Shown in pieces: positions 1-4,589 of a DNA stretch of 5,161 nt (position 1 is its first letter; every line of letters starts with the position of its first letter). The notes below the pieces were generated by a model. It was not told where the DNA came from, did no database searches, and saw only the letters and a program-made list of their open reading frames with translations. Made by a program: the position numbers and the translations under genes. The stretch comes from an uncultured Collinsella sp. (GTDB lineage: Bacteria > Actinomycetota > Coriobacteriia > Coriobacteriales > Coriobacteriaceae): positions 1-5,161 of the forward strand of contig CAUDCB010000143.1 in the NCBI GenBank assembly GCA_958447915.1, in the 5' to 3' direction.

Positions 1-587
1 TCCAAGTACTCGGCAAACTTAGCCTCGTCGCCCTTGTTCTGGTACTGCAGAGCCAGCAGATACTCCAGGCGGCAGCGTTTGACCGGGTCGTCGCCGACAT
101 CCTCGAGCATGCGCTCCAGCTCGGGGATGTCGTTGTGGCGCTTGAGGATCATCGTGTCGTACATCAGCTGGCATTCGTGCGCGACTGCCTCGGCCTGACC
201 GCCCTCAAAGCCCTTGATCTCGTGCAGTAACTCCTTGGACTTTTTGCGGTCCTCCTGGCCAACGTAGTAGTTAAAGGCCTTGATTACCAGGTCGACGCGC
301 TGCATCTTGGGGAGGTTGAGTCCCAGCAGTAGGTCGAACATCTCGCTGGCGCGCTCGTGGTCCTCGCGCAGCAGATAGGAGTTCAGGCGCAGGTAGTCGC
401 GGTTGTAGCGCGGGTACAGCATACTGGTGAGTTTGGCGTCGAGCAGGCGATCGAACTCGTCCCACCGCTTGGCAGCCATAAGCTGCTGCAGGCGCTTAAA
501 CGTGGTACGTTTTTTGACGCTAAAGAATACCGACACGGCGATGCAGATGATAACGACGGCGGTCCAGAGGGTGCGGGAATCGGGCAT
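1..587 (-). CDS. Membrane-anchored TPR-like helical protein, N-terminal part (3' end beyond window)
   Basis: The reading frame starts at ATG 587 and stays open to the left edge, giving 195 full codons, so the C-terminus is missing. An AAGGA ribosome binding site (plus strand 595-599) lies 7 nt before the ATG and supports this start. Residues 6-24 (TLWTAVVIICIAVSVFFSV) form one hydrophobic segment followed at once by KKRTTFKR, which predicts a single N-terminal membrane anchor with the rest in the cytoplasm. Residues 30-195 are amphipathic helices with a helix-turn-helix rhythm like tetratricopeptide repeats (for example RWDEFDRLLDAKL, HERASEMFDLLLGL and VKRCRLEYLLALQYQNKGDEAKF). TPR proteins usually act as protein-interaction scaffolds; the partner here is unknown. 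The gene is divergent from the EIIB gene. I do not recognise a named family. The coding call is secure, the TPR assignment is moderate and the function is unknown. Confidence 0.8.
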   Translation of the reverse strand, partial: MPDSRTLWTAVVIICIAVSVFFSVKKRTTFKRLQQLMAAKRWDEFDRLLDAKLTSMLYPRYNRDYLRLNSYLLREDHERASEMFDLLLGLNLPKMQRVDLVIKAFNYYVGQEDRKKSKELLHEIKGFEGGQAEAVAHECQLMYDTMILKRHNDIPELERMLEDVGDDPVKRCRLEYLLALQYQNKGDEAKFAEYL

Positions 588-602
588 ATTAGGGTCCTTA
601 GT

Positions 603-619
603 CGCTCGTAAAGCGAGCG
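603..619. other. Inverted repeat CGCTCG-TAAAG-CGAGCG in the leader of the TPR-like gene
   Basis: A perfect 6-bp inverted repeat with a 5-nt spacer lies just 5' of the ribosome binding site of the leftward gene and downstream of its predicted start of transcription. It could be a leader hairpin or an operator half of a pair, because the same hexamers recur at 689-704. Function is inferred only. Confidence 0.4.
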
Positions 620-642
620 GTATGGCAACACGTACTAGATGT

Positions 643-671
643 ATTATACGCAGCGCGCAAGCAAACTGGCA
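643..671 (-). promoter_or_regulatory. Putative sigma-70-type promoter for the TPR-like gene
   Basis: The minus strand carries a perfect TATAAT hexamer (plus-strand 643-648). The best-spaced -35 candidate is TGCCAG at 666-671 (17-bp spacer), a poor match to TTGACA. Transcription would start near 636, leaving a leader of about 50 nt before the ATG at 587. The -10 match is direct sequence evidence; promoter use is inferred. Confidence 0.5.
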
Positions 672-688
672 TAAAAGCTCATCGAGGC

Positions 689-704
689 CGAGCGCCATCG
701 CTCG
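689..704. other. Inverted repeat CGAGCG-CCAT-CGCTCG upstream of the EIIB gene
   Basis: A perfect 6-bp inverted repeat with a 4-nt spacer uses the same hexamers as the repeat at 603-619, in the opposite order. It lies 47 bp before the EIIB start, where the -35 region of the rightward promoter would be expected, so it could be a repressor or activator site. In GC-rich DNA such short palindromes also arise by chance. Confidence 0.35.
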
Positions 705-750
705 CTGCGGTACACTTACCTAAAGTAAACCATGAAGGGAGACATTACCT

Positions 751-1038
751 ATGAAGAAGATCGTTTTGGCTTGCGGTGCTGGCGCTGCTACTTCCACGCT
801 CGTTGCCCAGAAGGTCGCCACCATGCTCGACTCCAACGGTTACGCCGACAAGTACGAGATCGTGCAGTGCGCCATCTCCGAGGCCAAGGACGCTTGCGAC
901 GAGGGCGCCGACCTGCTGATCGCCACCACCGTTGCCCCCGAGGGCCTCACCTGCCCGTACGTGAGCGGCGTGCCCTTCATGACCGGCATGAACCGCGTCG
1001 CTGCCGAGAAGGCCGTTCTTGACGTCATGGCTCAGTAG
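751..1038 (+). CDS. PTS EIIB subunit, galactitol (GatB)-like
   Basis: This is a 95-residue cytoplasmic phosphocarrier, about the length of GatB (94). The N-terminus MKKIVLACGAGAATSTLVA matches the first strand and phosphate-binding loop of galactitol-type EIIB domains; Cys8 is the expected phosphorylated residue, followed by the G/A/T/S loop (residues 9-16). The stretch VSGVPFMTGM (71-80) resembles the GMPF-SGVG segment of GatB. Such proteins take phosphate from EIIA and pass it to the sugar held by the EIIC permease. Here neither EIIA nor EIIC is adjacent: the upstream gene is divergent and the downstream gene is a VOC protein followed by a terminator. A strong AAGGGAGA ribosome binding site (735-742) with 8-nt spacing fixes the start. 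The family call is strong. The sugar is not known, since GatB-like EIIBs also serve other polyols and pentoses. Confidence 0.9.
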   Translation: MKKIVLACGAGAATSTLVAQKVATMLDSNGYADKYEIVQCAISEAKDACDEGADLLIATTVAPEGLTCPYVSGVPFMTGMNRVAAEKAVLDVMAQ

Positions 1039-1049
1039 GCGCTGCCTGC

Positions 1050-1424
1050 ATGAGTGAGCAGAACGCCAATCCGGTCGAGCTCTTTGGCATGCGCGTTGCC
1101 CATGTGGGCATTAACGCTACCGACCCGGCAGACGCCCTGGAGATCGCGGAGCTGTTCTCGACGATGATGGGCCTGCCCGTCATCGAGACCCCGGTTTCGT
1201 ACTTTAACGATTCGCTGGTCGAGATCATGAAGCAGAACGGTCGTGGCACCAAGGGCCACATCGGCTTTGCCGTCAACGACATCGATGCGGCCGAAAAGTG
1301 GTTTGCCGAGCGCGGGCTCGAGGTCGACGAGGAGTCGCGCGCGCTGCTGCCCGACGGTAGCACCAAGCTTGTGTACTTTAAGCGCGAGTTCGCCGGCTTC
1401 GCCGTGCATCTGTGCCGCGAGTAG
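1050..1424 (+). CDS. Free-standing VOC (glyoxalase-fold) protein, similar to the C-terminal domain of some KDPG aldolases
   Basis: This 124-residue protein has the beta-alpha-beta-beta-beta pattern of the vicinal oxygen chelate fold. His18 (MRVAHVGI), Glu58 (SLVEIMK), His70 (KGHIGFAV) and His120 (GFAVHLCRE) occupy metal-ligand-like places on the expected strands. From memory of the family, the FGM-(R/K)-(V/L)-AH-(V/I)-GIN opening, the GHI strand and the GGFAIHL-like ending resemble the VOC extension on bifunctional KDPG/KHG aldolases of Clostridia; here it is a separate gene with no aldolase part. It starts 11 nt after the EIIB stop and lacks a clear Shine-Dalgarno sequence (upstream TAGGCGCTGCCTGC), so translation is probably coupled to EIIB. 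ATG 1050 is preferred over the internal Met14 because it keeps the linker-like N-terminus. Glyoxalase activity is not established; a sugar-acid role is inferred. Confidence 0.8.
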   Translation: MSEQNANPVELFGMRVAHVGINATDPADALEIAELFSTMMGLPVIETPVSYFNDSLVEIMKQNGRGTKGHIGFAVNDIDAAEKWFAERGLEVDEESRALLPDGSTKLVYFKREFAGFAVHLCRE

Positions 1425-1448
1425 CGTACAAGCTGCCATAGCTAGCAA

Positions 1449-1487
1449 AAAGGGATAGGGCCGCATGGCCTTATCCCTTTATTTATG
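1449..1487. terminator. Bidirectional rho-independent terminator between convergent units
   Basis: AAAGGGATA (1449-1457) pairs with TATCCCTTT (1472-1480), then a G-T wobble (1458/1471), then GGCC (1459-1462) with GGCC (1467-1470), around a GCAT loop. This gives a 14-bp stem. On the plus strand it is followed by ATTTAT. On the minus strand the A run at 1447-1451 becomes TTTTT. It sits between the VOC stop (1424) and the kinase stop (1501), so it can end both units. Confidence 0.9.
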
Positions 1488-1500
1488 CCGAGGGGCATCC

Positions 1501-2796
1501 CTACCGTGGCAGGCGAATCGTAAAGCGGCTTCCGACGCCCTCGACCGAGGTCACGCCGATGACGCCGCCGTGGCTGTCGACGATCCACTTGGCGATAGCG
1601 AGCCCCAGGCCCGAGCCCTGTGCGCCGGCATCGCGTGCGTTGTCGGCACGGTAGAACCGCTCGAACGCGTGAGCTGCGGATTCCTGGTTCATGCCGATGC
1701 CCTCGTCTTCAACGGCTATGTCGATCGTGCCCGCGCCCGCATCCGGCGCTACGCCAAACGAGATGGGCGTGCCCGCGTCCGAATACTTGGCGGCGTTTTG
1801 CACGATCACGCGCAGTGCCTGCTTCACGAGTGCCACGTCAACCGATGCGCTGCAGCGCGGGTCGCTGGTAAGTGCGGCATCGTACGCCAGCCGATATGTG
1901 TGCCCGGCATCGATCATCTGTGATTCTTCGCAAACCTCGCCGACCAGTGCAGCCAGGTTGGTATTCGCGCGCCGCAGCACGGTGCGACCGGCATCGCCGC
2001 GTGCCAAAAACAGCAGCTGCTCCACGAGCTCCTGCATATGCTCGCTTTCGGCTTTGAGCGAGGTGATGGATTCTGCCAGCACGTCCGGGTCGTCTTTGCC
2101 CCAGCGGTCGAGCATGTTCACGTAACCCTGAATCACCGCGATGGGCGTGCGCAGCTCGTGACTCGCATCGTTGACAAAGCGCATCTGCTGCAGCTTTGCC
2201 TCTTGCATCTGACGCAGCAGGCGGTTGAGCGCGACCTCGATACTCGCCAGATCGGCATCGCCGGTGGTGACGCTCGGCGAGTCGACGCTTGCGCGCTCGA
2301 TGGCCTGCTCGAGCGTTTCCATCTTGCCGCCGGCGAGCTGCATGCGGCCGAGCTCGTCAACGCGCAGGGCCAGGTCGTTGAGCGGCGCCATAGTGCGGCG
2401 CACGCGGCGGGCGCCGCCGAGCATGTTGAGCACACTGATAACCTGCCAGCTCGCAACGACAAGGTAGAGAGGCCATAGCGTGACGAGGTCCTGTGCGAGG
2501 GGGAAGGTCTTGGTGTTACGCGCGAGCTCGACGGTATAGGTGAGCGTGGTCAGGTCCCAGCCGCGCGCAGGGGTGAGCGACATGCTGCGAACGGCGGCGC
2601 CGGGGATCCATCCCGCGGTAAACGCGCCATCGGGCAGCGTCTGGTTGTAGCCATAGACGAGGATCGCCGCCGCAACAAGCAGCAGTAACAGATCCAGCCA
2701 GACGTAGCTCACCAAGCGGCGCCACATATAGCTCCAGTTGATGGCGCGGGCGATGGAGGTGACGCGCTTAGCCTCGTCGTTACGCGCGGCAGACAT
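1501..2796 (-). CDS. Sensor histidine kinase, HAMP-type, partner of the adjacent OmpR-family regulator
   Basis: This 431-residue membrane kinase has TM1 at about 28-49, a short extracellular sensor of some 55 residues, and TM2 at about 105-127. A HAMP-like linker follows (with MAPLNDLALRVDEL at 137-150), then the dimerisation/phosphotransfer helix with the H box FVNDASHELRTPI (phospho-His213). The catalytic ATPase domain has an N box with Asn334 (IVQNAAKYS), a G1 box DEGIGM (364-369), an F box FERFYRAD (378-385) and a G2 box GSGLGLAI (394-401). All catalytic motifs are intact, so it should autophosphorylate His213 and transfer phosphate to Asp52 of the regulator. The start ATG 2796 overlaps the regulator's end by 17 bp and follows a GGGGTGGG stretch, implying translational coupling. 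The frame is open further upstream to 3168, but that part is the regulator read in another frame. The short sensor loop gives no clue to the signal. Confidence 0.95.
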   Translation of the reverse strand: MSAARNDEAKRVTSIARAINWSYMWRRLVSYVWLDLLLLLVAAAILVYGYNQTLPDGAFTAGWIPGAAVRSMSLTPARGWDLTTLTYTVELARNTKTFPLAQDLVTLWPLYLVVASWQVISVLNMLGGARRVRRTMAPLNDLALRVDELGRMQLAGGKMETLEQAIERASVDSPSVTTGDADLASIEVALNRLLRQMQEAKLQQMRFVNDASHELRTPIAVIQGYVNMLDRWGKDDPDVLAESITSLKAESEHMQELVEQLLFLARGDAGRTVLRRANTNLAALVGEVCEESQMIDAGHTYRLAYDAALTSDPRCSASVDVALVKQALRVIVQNAAKYSDAGTPISFGVAPDAGAGTIDIAVEDEGIGMNQESAAHAFERFYRADNARDAGAQGSGLGLAIAKWIVDSHGGVIGVTSVEGVGSRFTIRLPR

Positions 2797-3550
2797 AGCC
2801 CACCCCGCGCACGGTCTGGATGATGCGGGCACTGCCGGCGTCTTCGATCTTGGCGCGCAGGTGCGCGATGTGCACGTCGACGTTGTTAGTGTCGCCCACG
2901 TAGTCGTAGCCCAGCGCCTCGTGCGCGATGCGCTCGCGCGTGAGCACGGTGCCGGCGTGCGCCATAAGCAGGGCGAGGACGTCGAACTCGCGAGCCGTGA
3001 GCGCGATGGGCGAGCCGCCGACCGTGACTTCGCGGCGGTCGGGGTCGAGCGCAACCGAGCCCACGGTGAACACGGCGGGGGAGGGCACGGCAGAGGTCTT
3101 GGCCGAGTCGCTAGCCGGGGGTATCGCAACGGCGCACCCGCCCGCACCGCCCGCCCCAACGCCGCCAACGCCCGAAGCCGCCCGCACGGCTTCCGAGCGC
3201 TTCAGCGCCACACGGATCCGTGCGAACAGCTCCTCAATTGCAAACGGCTTGGTTAAGTAATCGTCGGCGCCGGCATCGAGCCCGGCCACCTTGTCCATCA
3301 CGGCATCGCGCGCGGTGACCATAATCACCGGCACATCCTTGTGCTTGCGCACGCGCCGCAGCACCTCCATACCGTTGAGCTGCGGCAGCAGCACGTCGAG
3401 CAGAATCAGATCGTAGTCACGCTCCAGCGCCAGGTCAACGGCGGTGCGGCCGTCGGCGGCGTGCTCCACCTGGTAGCCCTCGTGCTCCAGCTCGAGCGTC
3501 ACAAAGCGGGCGATTTTCTCCTCGTCCTCTACGATCAGGATCCGTGCCAT
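2780..3550 (-). CDS. OmpR/PhoB-family response regulator
   Basis: This 256-residue DNA-binding regulator has a receiver domain at 1-120 with the acidic pair Glu8/Asp9, phosphoacceptor Asp52 (DLILLDVLLPQLNGMEVL), switch Thr79 and Lys101 (LTKPF). A winged-helix domain at about 160-254 carries the usual LTAREFDVLALL start, a recognition region around NNVDVHIAHLRAKIE, and the RGVGYV wing. The domains are joined by an unusually long, low-complexity linker (about 122-160) rich in Gly, Ala, Ser and Pro (GVGGVGAGGAGG). A GGGAG ribosome binding site lies 6 nt before the ATG. The regulator sits between the DUF4342 gene (18-bp gap) and its kinase (17-bp overlap), so the three form an operon. Many such regulators control their own operon; no clear direct-repeat operator was found upstream. 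Target genes are unknown. Confidence 0.95.
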   Translation of the reverse strand: MARILIVEDEEKIARFVTLELEHEGYQVEHAADGRTAVDLALERDYDLILLDVLLPQLNGMEVLRRVRKHKDVPVIMVTARDAVMDKVAGLDAGADDYLTKPFAIEELFARIRVALKRSEAVRAASGVGGVGAGGAGGCAVAIPPASDSAKTSAVPSPAVFTVGSVALDPDRREVTVGGSPIALTAREFDVLALLMAHAGTVLTRERIAHEALGYDYVGDTNNVDVHIAHLRAKIEDAGSARIIQTVRGVGYVCRA

Positions 3551-3568
3551 GCGTGCTCCCGTCTGCGA

Positions 3569-4111
3569 TTACTTGTCGTCGTTCAGATTTTGCTTGATGT
3601 CGTCCGCGGCATTGGCAGCGCTGTCCATCAGGTTGTTGATGCTGCCGGGCACGTCGCCGTCGCTATCGATGCGGTAGCGCATGCCAAAGAACAGGCCAAG
3701 CAGCATCAGCCATATCGTGGCGCCCCAGGCAAACAGGGCGACGATGGGAATCAGGATGGGGATGTTGAGGATGATCGCGTCGCGGCGCGTGGCGATAAAC
3801 TTGGTGTCCAGGCTCAGACGGAAGAGCTTTTTGAGGTACTCCCACACGCTGTCCATCTTCTTGGAGAAGTCGGTCTTTTCGCTCGACTTTTCGTAGGCGA
3901 CCTGCGCGGCGACCATCTCGGCCGAGGGCTCGTCGACTGGCGCGGCTTCGGTGGCGGCGTGCGCCGACGTGGTCTGGGTCTTGCCCTGCGACTCGAGCCA
4001 AATGATGGCGTCCAAAACGTTGCCGTCGGCGGCGTCGAGTGCGGCCTTGGCATCGGTGTAGCTCACGTTGCACTTGGTGCGGATAGTTTCAACTTTTTCG
4101 AGGTCGTCCAT
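3569..4111 (-). CDS. UBA/TS-N-like plus DUF4342 membrane protein
   Basis: This is a 180-residue protein. Residues 3-43 form a three-helix UBA/TS-N-like domain resembling the N-terminus of elongation factor Ts (VETIRTKCNVSYTDAKAAL, then DGNVLDAIIWLES). An Ala/Glu/Pro-rich linker follows to about 80. The DUF4342-type region comes next: an amphipathic stretch (DSVWEYLKKLFRLS), RRD, then a long hydrophobic segment at 112-143 that can form one long helix or a membrane hairpin. The tail (150-180) is polar and acidic. Its function is not known. AAGGA with 6-nt spacing marks the ATG at 4111. As first gene of the operon with the regulator and kinase, it may be a sensor accessory or a target of the system, possibly in envelope stress; this rests on position only. 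The family call rests on remembered features, not a search. Confidence 0.85.
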   Translation of the reverse strand: MDDLEKVETIRTKCNVSYTDAKAALDAADGNVLDAIIWLESQGKTQTTSAHAATEAAPVDEPSAEMVAAQVAYEKSSEKTDFSKKMDSVWEYLKKLFRLSLDTKFIATRRDAIILNIPILIPIVALFAWGATIWLMLLGLFFGMRYRIDSDGDVPGSINNLMDSAANAADDIKQNLNDDK

Positions 4112-4141
4112 GACCTGTCCTTTCGTTCGATGGGCGCGACG

Positions 4142-4158
4142 CCGGGCGATCTGCCCGG
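4142..4158. other. GC-rich hairpin in the operon leader
   Basis: CCGGGC (4142-4147) and GCCCGG (4153-4158) form a perfect 6-bp stem with a GATCT loop. It lies in the roughly 110-nt predicted leader of the DUF4342-regulator-kinase mRNA, 20 nt before the ribosome binding site (4118-4122). A 10-bp perfect palindrome GCGGCGCCGC lies further upstream at 4191-4200. These may structure the leader; no known riboswitch pattern is recognised. Confidence 0.3.
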
Positions 4159-4228
4159 GCGCGAGCGTTGCGTTCGGCGGTCTGCGTTGCGCGGCGCCGC
4201 CCGCCCTTGGTCGAACTCTATAGTGCAG

Positions 4229-4256
4229 GTTATAGATTAAGCGATTCTTGAGCCAA
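4229..4256 (-). promoter_or_regulatory. Putative promoter of the DUF4342-regulator-kinase operon
   Basis: On the minus strand TTGGCT (4251-4256) and TATAAC (4229-4234) are separated by 16 bp. The -10 matches the consensus at five of six bases and the -35 keeps TTG. Transcription would begin near 4222, about 110 nt before the ATG at 4111. A second TATAGA lies 6 bp further downstream (4217-4222) with no good -35. Confidence 0.45.
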
Positions 4257-4258
4257 GA

Positions 4259-4378
4259 TTAATGTTGGATGAGTTTTTGGGTGGCGGTGGGGAAGGAGAG
4301 GTGTCCTTCTGGGTAGCTAGCAGCGAGGTCTAATACTTTTCTGAGAAGTGAACGAGCTAAATCGGACCCCCGAAGCAT
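4259..4378 (-). CDS. Possible small ORF or gene remnant emerging from the palindrome
   Basis: From ATG 4378 the minus strand encodes 39 residues, beginning MLRGSDLARSLLRKVLDLAA and ending TATQKLIQH before a TAA at 4259-4261. The same frame is open further upstream to a TGA at 4478-4480, giving 72 codons in all without a stop. The first part is encoded by the palindrome; the last 22 codons (about 4262-4327) lie outside it and read like ordinary protein (YPEGHLSFP). No good ribosome binding site precedes the ATG. It could be the 3' end of a gene broken by insertion of the repeat, an ORF carried by the repeat, or chance. I do not recognise the product. Confidence 0.25.
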   Translation of the reverse strand: MLRGSDLARSLLRKVLDLAASYPEGHLSFPTATQKLIQH

Positions 4379-4505
4379 CGACACTTTAAAGGTGCCGTTT
4401 CCTGCGGTTTCGATACTGGAATCCTGCGATTTTGTCGATGAAAACTGCGGATGCTTCAGGGATCCAAAAACAGACGTTCACTTCGCAGAAAAGTATTAGA
4501 GCTCG
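4324..4505. repeat. 182-bp imperfect palindrome, MITE-like or REP-like element
   Basis: The outer arms 4324-4354 and 4475-4505 are 31 bp each and pair at 29 of 31 positions (mismatches at 4328/4501 and 4344/4485); each holds the core TCTAATACTTTTCTG or its complement. In the same register, GAAGCATC (4372-4379) pairs with GATGCTTC (4450-4457), so the whole element is one hairpin centred at 4414/4415. CATCGACA (4376-4383) can pair instead with TGTCGATG (4433-4440). Inside, CCTGCG-(G/A)-TTT occurs twice as a direct repeat (4401 and 4423). The element looks more AT-rich than the genes around it. No transposase and no clear target-site duplication are seen. The structure is direct observation; the mobile or dispersed nature is inferred. 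Confidence 0.75.
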
Positions 4506-4534
4506 ATAGCGGCTGATGTTGATCCGGTAACAAG

Positions 4535-4563
4535 CCGGCGGCAGGAGCTGGTCCTGTCGCCGG
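4535..4563. terminator. GC-rich 12-bp hairpin downstream of the specificity-like gene
   Basis: CCGGCGGCAGGA (4535-4546) pairs with TCCTGTCGCCGG (4552-4563) around a GCTGG loop. Pairing is complete on the plus strand with one G-U pair; the minus-strand RNA has one A-C mismatch. It lies 26 bp past the stop at 4590, where a terminator for the leftward gene would be expected, but the following CTTGTTACC is a weak U tract. Termination is therefore only possible. Confidence 0.4.
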
Positions 4564-4589
4564 GCTGGGGTGTTGCTGCTGCCTATGTG

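Noticed and set aside
711..716. TACACT as the -10 of the EIIB promoter
   Set aside because: It is well placed for a 28-nt leader but has no recognisable -35 at 16-18 bp, so it was not listed as a feature.
1032..1466. 144-codon open frame on the minus strand
   Set aside because: Antisense to the VOC gene, whose metal-ligand pattern and operon position are convincing.
1465..1923. 152-codon open frame on the plus strand
   Set aside because: It starts inside the terminator hairpin and is antisense to the kinase ATPase domain.
2038..2478. 146-codon open frame on the plus strand
   Set aside because: Antisense to the kinase HAMP and dimerisation region, with a shadow-like composition and no family features.
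2797..3168. Upstream extension of the kinase frame by 124 codons
   Set aside because: It is the response regulator gene read in another frame; the residues are Arg/Ser/Thr/Pro-rich without domain features, and ATG 2796 gives a standard kinase N-terminus.
3341..4240. 299-codon open frame on the plus strand
   Set aside because: It lies antisense to the DUF4342 and regulator genes, which have clear families and ribosome binding sites; long antisense frames are common in GC-rich DNA.
4292..4309. GAAGGA-GAGGTG-TCCTTC hairpin
   Set aside because: A 6-bp stem with no U tract, lying inside the possible coding tail; likely chance.
4324..4505. CRISPR repeat or array
   Set aside because: There are only two inverted arms and no regularly spaced direct repeats with spacers.
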